A DNA stretch of 33,429 nt, taken from positions 1 to 33,429 of the forward strand of contig APFI01000315.1 of the NCBI GenBank assembly GCA_000403945.1. Direction: 5' to 3'. Under the pieces are notes generated by a model, which saw only the letters and a program-made list of their open reading frames with translations, made no database searches and was not told where the DNA came from. The translations under genes were made by a program, and so were the position numbers. The stretch comes from Desulfovibrio sp. Dsv1 (GTDB lineage Bacteria; Desulfobacterota; Desulfovibrionia; Desulfovibrionales; Desulfovibrionaceae). Shown in pieces: positions 8,060-17,006 of this stretch. Numbering within the stretch: the stretch's first letter is position 1; the number at the start of each line of letters is the position of its first letter.

Positions 8060-8977
8060 ATGGAACAGCGTGAACTGGTCATCATCGGCGCGGGTCCGGC
8101 CGGGCTTACCGCCGCCATCTACGGCAAACGCGCGGGTCTGGACGTGCTCGTGCTGGAAAAAGGCAAGCCCGGCGGCCAGATCCTGATCACCAGCGAAATC
8201 GAAAACTGGCCCGGCACCATCAGCGCCTCGGGCGCGGGCCTGGCCGACAGCTTCCGGGCGCATGCCGAGTATTTCAAGGCCGAATTCCGCACCGCCGCAG
8301 TGGCGGAACTGCGCCCGGCGGGCGGCAAAACCGTGGTGGTCACGGATCAGGGCGAGATTGAAGCCAAGGCGCTGATCATTGCCACCGGGGCCAATTTCCG
8401 CAAGCAGGGCTGCGCCGGCGAAAAGGAATTCACGGGCAAGGGCGTGTCCTACTGCGCGGTCTGCGACGCGGCCTTTTTTGAAGAGCTGGAAGTGGCGGTC
8501 ATCGGCGGCGGCAACACCGCTGTGGAAGAGGCCTGCTACCTGACCCAGTTCGCGGAAAAAGTCTATATCGTGCACCGCCGCGACCAGTTCCGCGCTGACA
8601 AGCTGGTGGCCGAGCGCGCCCTGAAGAATCCCAGGATCGTGCCCATCTGGGACAGCGTGCTGGAAGCTATCGAAGGCGACGGTCTGGTAGAGCGCATGGT
8701 GCTCAAAAACGTCAAAACCGGCGAGAAAGACGTGGTGGCCGTCAACGGCGTGTTCATCTTCATCGGCACCCTGCCCAACGCCGTCTTTATCGGCGACGCG
8801 GTGAAAACCACCGAAAACGGCTGGATCATCACGGACGAGAACATGAAAACCTCCACGCCGGGCATTTTCGCGGCGGGCGACGTGCGTGACACGGCCCTGC
8901 GCCAAGTGGTCACGGCCGCCGGCGACGGGGCCAGAGCCGCCATGTCGGCCTATGCATACATCATGGAAAACAAATAG
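8060..8977 (+). CDS. trxB: Thioredoxin reductase (NADPH), grd-operon copy
   Basis: This 305-residue FAD/NADPH disulfide reductase transfers electrons from NADPH to the operon's thioredoxin. The FAD-binding motif IIGAGPAGLTAAIYGKRAG is at the N-terminus. The redox pair is C132-A-V-C135 in SYCAVCDAAFF. An NADPH-binding GGGNTAVEEA follows, and the FAD-binding ATPGIFAAGDVRD-like block (here STPGIFAAGDVRD) is near the C-terminus. The length is normal for low-molecular-weight bacterial TrxR. It lies between grdB and grdC in the same direction, as in clostridial grd operons, so its main role is probably recycling glycine reductase thiols rather than general redox duty. Confidence 0.93.
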   Translation: MEQRELVIIGAGPAGLTAAIYGKRAGLDVLVLEKGKPGGQILITSEIENWPGTISASGAGLADSFRAHAEYFKAEFRTAAVAELRPAGGKTVVVTDQGEIEAKALIIATGANFRKQGCAGEKEFTGKGVSYCAVCDAAFFEELEVAVIGGGNTAVEEACYLTQFAEKVYIVHRRDQFRADKLVAERALKNPRIVPIWDSVLEAIEGDGLVERMVLKNVKTGEKDVVAVNGVFIFIGTLPNAVFIGDAVKTTENGWIITDENMKTSTPGIFAAGDVRDTALRQVVTAAGDGARAAMSAYAYIMENK

Positions 8978-9022
8978 GCGGCAACGCCGCATGCACAATT
9001 TTCGCATACGAGGAGCATGCTT

Positions 9023-10558
9023 ATGGCCACTGTGGGCATCAAAAGCACGGCTTACTGCCTGAACTTCGCGCCGGAACTGGCGCTGCATTACGGCGGCACG
9101 CCCTCCCAGGAGCGGCACGCCAAACCCGATTCCGACTATCTGAAGGCCCTGCCCGGCCAGGCCCAGAACTATGAGGAAGCGGCGGGTTACGCCCCCAACA
9201 AGACCTATATCGGGGCCATGAGCGTGGATGAGCTGACCGCCGCGCCCGCGCCCTGGCTGGAACACATCGGCGCGCCCGAGCGCTACGGCAAATACGGCGA
9301 GATCATGCCCGAAGACGAATTTATCGGTTTCATGGACATCTGCGACGTCTTTGACCTGATCTGGCTGGACAAGGATTTCGCCGCGCGCATCAAGGAAAAG
9401 CTGGCTCAGGATCCGGTCATGGGTGAAAGCCAGATGGCCCGTCTAGAAGCCGGGCACGAGGCCGCCGAAATCGCCGAAGCTGCGGAAAAGCATGGAGCCC
9501 TGCCCCTGTATCTGGACGGCGCGGTGGTGGGCTGCTGCCGTCGGGCCCATGACACGGACGAAAACCTTTCGGCCCGCGTCATGCTGGAAAATCTGGCATG
9601 CAAGGCCAGCGGCGTGCTGGCTCTGCTCCATCTGATCAAAAACAGCGGCCTGACGCCGGGGGACATCGACTTTGTGGTGGAATGCTCCGAAGAGGCCGTG
9701 GGCGACACCATGCAGCGCGGCGGCGGCAACATGGCCAAGGCTGTGGCCGAAATCGCGGGCTGTGGCAACGCCAGCGGTTTTGACGTGCGCGGCTTCTGCG
9801 CGGGCCCGACGGCGGCGGTCATCACGGCGGCAGGCATGGTGGCCTCGGGCGTGCGCCACAATGTGGCTGTGCTGGGCGGAGGCTCGCTGCCCAAGCTGTA
9901 CATGAATTCGCGCGACCACGTCAAAAAGGACATCAAGGCTCTGGAAAACTGCATCGGCAGCTTCGCCGTGCTGCTTGTGCCCGACGACGGCACTGAGCCG
10001 GTGATCCGCCTGGACTCCGTCGGCAAACACAGCGTGGCCGCCGGGGCGGCCCCGCAGGCCATAACCTCGGCCCTGACCTATGAGCCACTGACCCGCCTGG
10101 GCCTCAAGCTCACGGATGTGGACACCTACGCGCCGGAACTGCACAATGCGGAGATCACGCTGCCCGCCGGGGCGGGCAATGTGCCCGAGGCCAACTTCAA
10201 GATGATTGCGGCCCTCTCGGTCATGAAGGGTCAGCTCAAGCGCGAAGAAATTCCGCAATTCGTGGCCGAGCACGGCCTTCCCGGCTTCGTGCACACCCAG
10301 GGGCACATTCCCTCGGGCGTGCCATACATGGGCCATGCCCGCGACGCCATCAAGGCCGGAAACATCAAGCGCGCCATGATCATCGGCAAGGGCAGCCTCT
10401 TTCTGGGCCGCCTGACCAACCTGGCCGACGGCGCGTCCTTCCTCATTGAAGCGCCCGCCGGAACGGGCGGAAGCGGCGCGGGCGTGACCAAGGACGAAGT
10501 GCGGGAACTGCTGCTGGACGCACTTGCCGATCTGGCCGCCAACCTTCAGAAAAACTGA
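9023..10558 (+). CDS. grdC: Glycine reductase protein C, beta subunit GrdC
   Basis: This 511-residue subunit of protein C resembles FabH/ketoacyl synthase III. Protein C takes the carboxymethyl-selenoether on GrdA and releases acetyl phosphate. The protein begins MATVGIKSTAYCLNFAPELALHYGGTPSQER and contains glycine-rich thiolase-like blocks such as VVECSEEAVGDTMQRGGGNMAKAVAEIAGC and DVRGFCAGPTAAVITAAGMVASG. The ATG at 9023 is chosen over the ATG at 9017 because AGGAG (9011-9015) gives normal spacing only to the later one. It lies 8 bases before grdD, consistent with the two forming one complex. Confidence 0.93.
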   Translation: MATVGIKSTAYCLNFAPELALHYGGTPSQERHAKPDSDYLKALPGQAQNYEEAAGYAPNKTYIGAMSVDELTAAPAPWLEHIGAPERYGKYGEIMPEDEFIGFMDICDVFDLIWLDKDFAARIKEKLAQDPVMGESQMARLEAGHEAAEIAEAAEKHGALPLYLDGAVVGCCRRAHDTDENLSARVMLENLACKASGVLALLHLIKNSGLTPGDIDFVVECSEEAVGDTMQRGGGNMAKAVAEIAGCGNASGFDVRGFCAGPTAAVITAAGMVASGVRHNVAVLGGGSLPKLYMNSRDHVKKDIKALENCIGSFAVLLVPDDGTEPVIRLDSVGKHSVAAGAAPQAITSALTYEPLTRLGLKLTDVDTYAPELHNAEITLPAGAGNVPEANFKMIAALSVMKGQLKREEIPQFVAEHGLPGFVHTQGHIPSGVPYMGHARDAIKAGNIKRAMIIGKGSLFLGRLTNLADGASFLIEAPAGTGGSGAGVTKDEVRELLLDALADLAANLQKN

Positions 10559-10566
10559 GGTTTGCC

Positions 10567-11739
10567 ATGGCGGAAGTCAACGAGAACAAACGCGCCCTTA
10601 TCGGCGCGGCCCTGGCGGAACTGGTGGCCACGGCCCGCAGCGGCGGTCCGCGTAACCGCGTGGGCCTGATGGCCGCGGGCAGCGAACTGCCGGTGGAAGA
10701 GTTTCTGCTGGGCGCGGCCACGGCCATGCGCCGGGACAGCCGCCTTCAGGTGGTGGGCTTGGGGCCACGGCCCGAGGCCGCCCTGCCCGAGGGCATGGAC
10801 TGGATTGAAACGCCGGACTGCGAGGCCGACATCGCGGCGGTCATGGAAAAAGCGCTGGATTCCGGCGACCTGGAAGGCGCGGTGGCTTTGCACTATCCCT
10901 TCCCGGTGGGCGTGACCACCATGGGCCGGGTCTTCACCCCGGCCAGGGGCAAGCCCATGATCCTGGCTTCGTCCACGGGCATCAGCGCGCCGCAACGGGC
11001 CTGCGCCATGCTGCGCAACGCGGTCTACGGCCTGGCCGCGGCCAAGGCCATGGGCATTGCCGAACCGACCCTGGGCGTGCTCAATCTGGACGCCGCGCCC
11101 CAGGTCATGCGCGCCCTCAGCCGCATGGCCGAAAAGGGCTATGCCCTGCGCTTCGGCCAAAGCGTGCGCAAGGACGGCGGCGCGCTGCTGCGCGGCAACG
11201 ACATCCTGGCGGGCGCGGTGGACGTCTGCGTCTGCGACACCCTCACCGGCAACGTGCTGGCCAAGGTCTTCGCGGCCTTCGGCACGGGCGGCGGCTACGA
11301 GGCTGCGGGCTGGGGCTACGGCCCCTCGACGGGCGAAGGTTGGAACAGGGTGGTGTCCATCATCTCGCGAGCCTCGGGCGCGCCGGTCATCGCCAACGCC
11401 TTGGGTTACACAGCCCAGGCCCTGCGCGGCGGCCTGCCCGCCAAGGTGGCGGCGGAACTTAAGGCGGCCCGCGCCGCCGGTCTGGATGAGGAGCTGGAAG
11501 GCATGCTGCCCAAGGCCGAGGCCGGAGCGGGCGACACGCCGGCCATGCCGCCCGTGGTGCCCACAGACGGGGAAATCCACGGCATTGACGTGCTGGATCT
11601 GGAAAACGCCGTGCATGTGCTCTGGAAAGAAGGCATCTATGCCGAAGGAGCCATGGGCTGCACCGGTCCGGTGGTCAAGCTGGAGTCGTCCGCCCTGGAA
11701 AAGGCCAGGGATCTGCTCCAGTCGGCGGGCTATCTGTAA
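10567..11739 (+). CDS. grdD: Glycine reductase protein C, alpha subunit GrdD
   Basis: This 390-residue subunit of protein C has a PlsX-like (phosphate acyltransferase) fold, which fits its job of releasing the acetyl group as acetyl phosphate. A C-terminal block GAMGCTGPVVKL places Cys365 where the acetyl-thioester cysteine is reported in clostridial GrdD (near residue 359, from memory). The N-terminal third carries family features such as GLMAAGSELPVEEFL and HYPFPVGVTTMGRVFTPARG. The start ATG 10567 lies 8 bases after grdC, which implies coupled translation. Confidence 0.93.
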   Translation: MAEVNENKRALIGAALAELVATARSGGPRNRVGLMAAGSELPVEEFLLGAATAMRRDSRLQVVGLGPRPEAALPEGMDWIETPDCEADIAAVMEKALDSGDLEGAVALHYPFPVGVTTMGRVFTPARGKPMILASSTGISAPQRACAMLRNAVYGLAAAKAMGIAEPTLGVLNLDAAPQVMRALSRMAEKGYALRFGQSVRKDGGALLRGNDILAGAVDVCVCDTLTGNVLAKVFAAFGTGGGYEAAGWGYGPSTGEGWNRVVSIISRASGAPVIANALGYTAQALRGGLPAKVAAELKAARAAGLDEELEGMLPKAEAGAGDTPAMPPVVPTDGEIHGIDVLDLENAVHVLWKEGIYAEGAMGCTGPVVKLESSALEKARDLLQSAGYL

Positions 11740-11791
11740 AAACGCTTTTTCCCTTCATGCAATACAAAACAGACAAGCAGCGAGGTACATC

Positions 11792-12112
11792 ATGATTATC
11801 GTGGACAAGGAAAATTTCGAAGCCGAAGTGCTCAAGAGCGATCTGCCCGTCATCGTGGACCTCTGGGGTCCCCAGTGCGGTCCCTGCTTGGCGCTGATGC
11901 CGTCGGTGGAAAAACTGGCTGAAGAATATGAAGGCAAAATCAAGTTCTGCAAACTGAACGTGGCCGAAAACCGCCGTCTGGTCATCTCCCTCAAGGTTAT
12001 GGCCGTGCCCACCATCCTGTTCTACAAGGGCGGGGAAAACGTGCAGCGGATGAGCAGCGACGAAGTGAGCTTGGAGGCCATCAAGGCCGGAGCGCGGAAT
12101 TTGTTGCAGTAG
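11792..12112 (+). CDS. trxA: Thioredoxin, grd-operon type
   Basis: This 106-residue thioredoxin would re-reduce GrdA and protein B using electrons from the adjacent TrxB. The active site reads W25-GPQ-C29-G-P-C32. Three residues separate the Trp from the first Cys, where standard thioredoxins have WC directly. A related WGPxC arrangement is known from thioredoxins in amino-acid-reductase operons. A cis-Pro segment AVPTILFYKGG is present. The ATG at 11792 follows a 52-base gap after grdD. A much longer reading of the same frame begins inside grdD (11057) and is rejected as a shadow. Confidence 0.93.
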   Translation: MIIVDKENFEAEVLKSDLPVIVDLWGPQCGPCLALMPSVEKLAEEYEGKIKFCKLNVAENRRLVISLKVMAVPTILFYKGGENVQRMSSDEVSLEAIKAGARNLLQ

Positions 12113-12152
12113 GCTGTGGGGATAACGCATCGAACAATACAAGGAGTGCGAA

Positions 12153-12629
12153 ATGGGTAAGTTAACCGGCAAGAAGCTGCTGCTGCTGGGCGAACGGGAT
12201 GGCGTTCCCGGTCCGGCCATGGCGGCGGTCTTCGCCAACTCCGGGGCCGAGGTGCTGTTCTCGGCCACGGAATGTTTCGTCTGAACCGCCGCAGGCGCCA
12301 TGGACCTGGAAAATCAGCAGCGCGTCAAGGACGCCGCTGAGAAGGTCGGGGCGGACAACTTGGTGGTGGTGCTCGGCTCTTCCGACCCTGAAGGAGCGGA
12401 AATCTATGCCGAAACCGTCACACTGGGCGACCCCACTTTTGCCGGTCCTCTGGCAGGAGTCCCGTTGGGACTCTGCGTGTACCACGTGTTTGAAGAAGAA
12501 ATGAAGAGCGAAACCGATCCCGCGGCCTGGGAAGAACAGATCGGCATGATGGAAATGGTGCTGAATACCGGGGCGCTGGCCGCTTCAGTGAAAAAGATGC
12601 GCGACGCCAACAGCAAGCATACGCTGTAG
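12153..12629 (+). CDS. grdA: Glycine reductase protein A, selenoprotein GrdA
   Basis: This 158-residue selenoprotein is common to glycine, sarcosine and betaine reductases. It carries the Se-carboxymethyl group from protein B to protein C and is then reduced by thioredoxin. ATG 12153 has AAGGAG at 12141-12146. The frame meets UGA at 12282-12284, codon 44, exactly the known GrdA Sec position, inside the hallmark CFVUTAAGAMDLE. It continues to TAG at 12627-12629. A call starting at the internal ATG (12300) would lose the catalytic redox motif. The mRNA after the UGA has only weak hairpin candidates (CGCC/GGCG at 12287-12297, or CAGG/CCTG at 12292-12308), so its SECIS is less clear than that of grdB. 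Confidence 0.95.
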
Positions 12630-12772
12630 GGGCTGTTTTTAAATGAGGATTTTCGTTCTCCGCCCAGAAAGGCGAATTCCGGGCGGAGGAAGTATATTTA
12701 AAAATATTCGACCTTCGCACGAAGCGAGCCTGACACGGGCAGAGGACGAAAAGACAATTTAGAAACAACTCC
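12629..12772. repeat. Long imperfect inverted-repeat element (REP/MITE-like)
   Basis: The outer arms GGGGCTGTTTTTAAAT (12629-12644) and ATTTAGAAACAACTCC (12757-12772) pair at 13 of 16 positions. Pairing resumes further in, between the ATTTTCGTTCTCCGCCC region and the GGGCAGAGGACGAAAA region. Inside lie two smaller hairpins: TCCGCCC/GGGCGGA at about 12659-12687 and CTTCG-CA-CGAAG at 12713-12724. The whole folds as a branched 144-base structure directly after the grdA stop. It has no open reading frame. The identity is unknown; it looks like a dispersed palindromic repeat or a complex 3' structure. Confidence 0.55.
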
Positions 12773-12801
12773 TAGGCCGGACGCGCAAACAGTCTGGATA
12801 C

Positions 12802-12834
12802 AACCCTGTGGGACGTCGCGCGTCCCACAGGGTT
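12802..12834 (+). terminator. Intrinsic-terminator-like hairpin
   Basis: A perfect 14-bp stem AACCCTGTGGGACG (12802-12815) pairs with CGTCCCACAGGGTT (12821-12834) around a 5-base loop, followed by TTC. It lies after the grd operon and before a same-strand gene, so it probably ends the grd transcript. The U-tract is short. Confidence 0.65.
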
Positions 12835-12931
12835 TTCATTGGCCTTGGGAAACGGCTGACGCCCGGCGCGGGCAAGGCTTGTCACTCGCTCCCGCTTTAC
12901 CCCCGCACCGATCGGGGCTAGTTTCAACCCT

Positions 12932-13669
12932 ATGAACATTCTTCGTAAAGCTCTGCAACGGGGCCTGACCCCAGGCAACGTCATCAGCTATCTCTGCTTG
13001 GAAGGCATGCGCCTCTGGGGCGTGTGCTTCGGCACGTTGCGCCTGCGCTGCAAGGCATTCCTGCTGGGTGTGGCCGTGGGGCCGGGCGCGCGCGCCCACG
13101 GGCCCGTGGGCCTGCTGCGCTGGCCGGGCGGCAGCATCCGCATCGGCGCCGGGACGAGTCTGATTTCCTCTTGGCGGCGGGCCACGGCCGCCAGCCTTGT
13201 CGCGCCCGTGCGCCTGCGCGTCTTTGGGCCCGGCGCGGCCATCGAGATCGGCACGGACGCGCAACTGAGCGGCACGTCCATCACCGCGCGCTCGCAACGC
13301 ATCAGCATCGGCCGCCAAGTTCTGCTGGCCCCCAACTGCGTGATTGTGGATTCTGATTTCCACGCACACTGGCCGTCCGAGGCCCGTGCCACGGAACCGG
13401 ATATGGAGCGGGACGCGCCGGTAAACATCGGGGATTATGCCTGGATCGGCATGAACTGCCTGATTCTCAAGGGCGTGAGCATCGGCGAGGGGGCCATGAT
13501 CGGCGCGGGCAGCGTGGTCACGCGCGACGTGCCGCCCTTCTGTCTGGCCGCTGGCGCGCCCGCGCGCGTATTGCGCCGTCTGGGGCCGGAGGACGGCAAA
13601 ATTCGCGCGTCCGCCCCAGCGTCCGGCCAAGCTCCCGGCCGAACTTCCGGAGCCCGACATGAACTCTGA
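12932..13669 (+). CDS. Acyltransferase, left-handed beta-helix (hexapeptide repeat)
   Basis: The predicted protein has 245 residues. Imperfect hexapeptide repeats run from about residue 65 to 215. The C-terminal hallmark includes DSDFHAHWP (catalytic His region), VNIGDYAWIGMNCLILKGVSIGEGAMIGAGSVVTRDVPP and AAGAPARVLR. This is the WbbJ/maltose-O-acetyltransferase-like group, which transfers acyl groups from acyl-CoA to sugars or antibiotics; the acceptor here is unknown. The last 25-30 residues are Ala/Ser/Gly-rich and probably disordered. No clear ribosome site precedes the ATG. The 3' end overlaps the helicase start by 11 bases, which suggests co-expression. Confidence 0.75.
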   Translation: MNILRKALQRGLTPGNVISYLCLEGMRLWGVCFGTLRLRCKAFLLGVAVGPGARAHGPVGLLRWPGGSIRIGAGTSLISSWRRATAASLVAPVRLRVFGPGAAIEIGTDAQLSGTSITARSQRISIGRQVLLAPNCVIVDSDFHAHWPSEARATEPDMERDAPVNIGDYAWIGMNCLILKGVSIGEGAMIGAGSVVTRDVPPFCLAAGAPARVLRRLGPEDGKIRASAPASGQAPGRTSGARHEL

Positions 13670-16600
13670 AGCAGGCTCTTCCAGGGACGTGGACGAATAC
13701 ATCGCCGCGCTGCTGGCTTCCGCCAGACTGGGCAATCAGGTTACCCACCACCGTCTGCTGCCCGGTGTGGAACCCGTTTTTGCGCCCAATCGCCTGCCTT
13801 GGCCGCGCGCCGTGGACACGCTGCTGAAAGAGCGCGACGTCCGCCTGTACAGCCATCAGGCCCTGGCCACGGACCACATCCGCGCCGGGCATGCCGTGGT
13901 GGTGGCCACGCCCACGGCCAGCGGCAAGAGCCTGATCTACCATCTGCCCGTGCTGGAACGCTATCTGCACGATCCCGATGCGCGGGCGCTGTACCTTTTT
14001 CCGCTCAAGGCCTTGGCCCAAGACCAGCTAACGGCCTTCACCGCCCTGACCGCTGCCTGGCCCGAAGCGGCCCGGCCCGCAGCCGCGCTCTACGACGGCG
14101 ACACAAGCGACCACTTCCGGCGCAAGATCCGGCGCGATCCGCCCACGGTGCTGGTCAGCAATCCGGAAATGTTACACCTAGGCATTTTGCCGCATCACGA
14201 ACAGTGGGCCGCCTTTCTGGCGGGCTTGAGTTTTGTTGTGGTGGACGAGGCCCACACTTATCGGGGCGTGTTCGGCGCGCACATGGCCCAAGTTTTCCGG
14301 CGGCTGAACCGCCTGGCCGGGCGCTACGGCGCGCGGCCCACCTACGTGCTCTGCACGGCCACGGTGGGCAATCCCGGCGAGCTGGCGGCCGGGCTTATCG
14401 GCGCGGGAGACGGAGCGAGCACCAATGAGGCCGCCGCGCCGGTGGTCATTGACCAGTCCGGCGCACCGCAGGGGCCGCGCCATTTCGTCTTTCTCAATCC
14501 CGAGCAGAGTCCGGCCACAGCGGCCATTGACCTAGTCAAGGCGGCTCTGGCTCGTAATCTGCGCACCATCGTCTACTGCCGCTCGCGCCGTATGACCGAA
14601 CTGGTCAGCCTCTGGGCGGGCAGCCAGTCCGGCCCGTACAAAGAGCGTATTTCCGCCTACCGCGCGGGCTTTCTGCCCGAAGAACGCCGGGCCGTCGAAG
14701 CCCGTATGGCCTCGGGCGAACTACTGGCCGTGGTCAGCACCAGCGCCCTGGAACTGGGCATTGACATCGGCAGCCTGGACGTCTGCATTCTGGTGGGCTA
14801 CCCCGGCACGGTCATGGGCACACTCCAGCGCGGCGGCCGAGTGGGTCGGGCGCGGCAAAAGTCGGCGGTCATCGTGGTGGCCGGGGAGGATGCCCTGGAC
14901 CAGTATTTCGCCCGCAACCCCGAGGATTTTTTCAGCCGTCCGCCGGAAAAGGCCGTGGTCAACCCGGACAACGCGGTCATCCTGACCCGCCATCTGGAAT
15001 GCGCGGCCGCCGAACTGCCCCTGGCTGCGGACGAGCCCTGGCTGCAATCAGCAGGCGCGCGTCGGGCCGTGCGCGACCTGTGCGCCAAAAGTCTGCTGCT
15101 GCAATCCGCCGACGGCGCGCAATGGCTGGCCACGCGCAAACGGCCCCAACGTCTGGTGGACCTGCGCGGCACGGGCCAGAGTTACAGCATTGAGGATCAG
15201 GACGGCACGGTCATCGGATCGGTGGACGGCTTCCGGACCTAGCGCGAAACCCATCCCGGCGCGGTCTATCTGCACCGGGGCCGTACCTATGTCATTAAGG
15301 AAGTGGACTCCGGCCGGGCCAGAATTCTGGCCAAGGAGGCCAGGGTCTCTTGGTTCACGCGCACGCGCGGCCAGAAAGACACGGACATTCTGGAAGAGAC
15401 CGAACGCCGCGCCCTAGGCCGGGCGCTGGTCTGCCGGGGCAGGTTGCGGATCACCGAACGGATCACTGGCTACGAAAAACGTTCCGCGTCGGGCAACCGC
15501 CTGTTGACCATCATCCCGCTGGACGCCCCGCCCCAGATTTTTGAAACCGAAGGCCTCTGGTACGTGATTCCGGACGGCATCCGAGCCGGGCTGGAAGAGC
15601 GCTTTCTGCATTTCATGGGTTCCCTCCATGCCTTGGAGCACGCCGTCATCGGCCTGCTGCCCCTTCAGGTCATGGCCGACCGCAATGACTTCGGCGGCAT
15701 TTCCATTCCCCTGCATCCCCAGGTGGGTCTGTCCTGCGTTTTTATCTACGACGGCCTGCCCGGCGGCGCAGGCCTCACTCGCCAAGCCTTTGCCCATGCG
15801 CGGGATCTGCTGGAAGCCACCCGTCGCGCTGTGGGGACCTGCCCTTGTGAGGACGGCTGCCCCTCCTGCGTGCACTCACCCAAGTGCGGTTCGGGCAACC
15901 GGCCCATCAGCAAACAGGGCGCTCTGGCCCTGCTGGATGATTTGCTCGCGCCGGGCAATGAAGGCGAAACGCTTTTCCGGGAACTGCGCGTCAGCCCGGC
16001 CCCGGAACGGCTGGATGCCCAAGAAATGCGCGGAGAGGATCATCAGAACGCTCCGGCGGCCGCCCGTCCGCCACAACTGGACCGGGAAGGCTGCATGAAC
16101 AAAAATCCTACCGCCGCGCCCGACGGGCTCACGGCCCATGTCCCGGCACCGCCGCCCCGGCATTATGTGGTCTTTGACGTGGAAACCCGGCGCTCCGCCG
16201 CCGAGGTGGGCGGCTGGCACAAGGCCGGGCAGATGGGCATAAGCGTGGCCGTGCTTTACGACAATCTGGTCGACGACTATTTTTCCTACAACCAGGAAGA
16301 GCTGCCCGCCCTGTTCGTGCGCCTGCGCGCCGCCGACTTGGTGGTGGGCTTCAACAGCCTGCGTTTCGACTACGCGGTGCTCGCGCCCTTCGCGCCCTAT
16401 GAAATGCGCGACCTGCCCGGCCTGGACCTGCTCCAGCGCGTGCAGGAGCGCCTCAACTACCGGGTTTCGCTCAATAATCTGGGCCAGGCCAGCTTGGGGG
16501 AACCCAAGAGTGCCGACGGCCTGCGGGCCCTGCAATGGTGGAAGGAAGGCCGTTACGAAAAAATCGCGGCCTATTGCCGCAAGGATGTGGACCTGACCCG

Positions 16601-16700
16601 CCGCCTCTATCTCTTCGGGCTGCACGAAGGCTATCTGCTGTTCAGCAACAAGGCTAGGCAACGCGTGCGCGTGCCTGTGGATTTCCGGAAACGGCCATGA
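13659..16700 (+). pseudogene. MrfA-like helicase fused to MrfB-like DEDD exonuclease, interrupted by in-frame TAG at codon 528
   Basis: One frame spans 1014 codons with a single internal stop, TAG at 15240-15242. Before it lie a superfamily-2 helicase core with Walker A TPTASGKS (84-91), DEAH (196-199), the SAT-equivalent CTATVGNP, and motif VI LQRGGRVGR. After it come the rest of the helicase, with a DUF1998-type zinc cluster of cysteines 728, 730, 734, 737 and 743. A 3'-5' exonuclease-like domain follows, with D840/E842, D904 and Y972xxxD976 (DEDDy pattern). In Bacillus, separate proteins MrfA (helicase) and MrfB (exonuclease) act together in mitomycin-damage repair; here they are fused. 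The stop sits where a Gln (CAG) is plausible. Either the gene is inactivated, it is read through, or it is a sequencing error. ATG 16095, with GGAAGG upstream, could still start the exonuclease alone (201 residues). Confidence 0.75.
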
Positions 16701-17006
16701 TCGGCTGGCGGCGTGCACCGGCGGCCCGAAGCGGGCTGGGCGGAATTCTGGAGCACGATCTTCACGGCGGACGTGCTCCAATCGCTGGGCCACGCCCCAC
16801 GCTTGATCCGTGAAATTCTCGAACCGGAACGACGGCCTGGGCCTAGCCACCCTGCTGCGACGGAAGGCGGCGGACATCAAAGGCAATATGCGGCTGTGTT
16901 TAGGGTCTGTCCTGGCTAAGAAAATTTGCCAGGATGGCACATGTACAAACGACGGAGCAGGCAAAGCGTTCTCCAGCAATCTGAACTGATTCACTTTTTT
17001 GTGGCA
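16701..17006. other. Non-coding or decayed stretch
   Basis: No convincing gene is seen after the exonuclease. A 68-codon GTG-started frame (16713-16919) resembles a coding remnant, with a segment GWAEFWSTIFTADVLQSLGHAPRLIREIL, but I do not recognise it. TCCTGGC (16912-16918) and GCCAGGA (16927-16933) form a 7-bp hairpin that may act as a weak terminator. Confidence 0.35.

Noticed and set aside
6646..8118. 490-codon minus-strand frame covering grdB.
   Set aside because: Shadow of grdB, whose own strand carries the family sequence, the Sec codon and a SECIS hairpin.
16911..16933. TCTGTCCTGGCTAAGA-like end near 16910 considered as an insertion-sequence terminus.
   Set aside because: No matching inverted end and no transposase remnant were found; only a short local hairpin is present.
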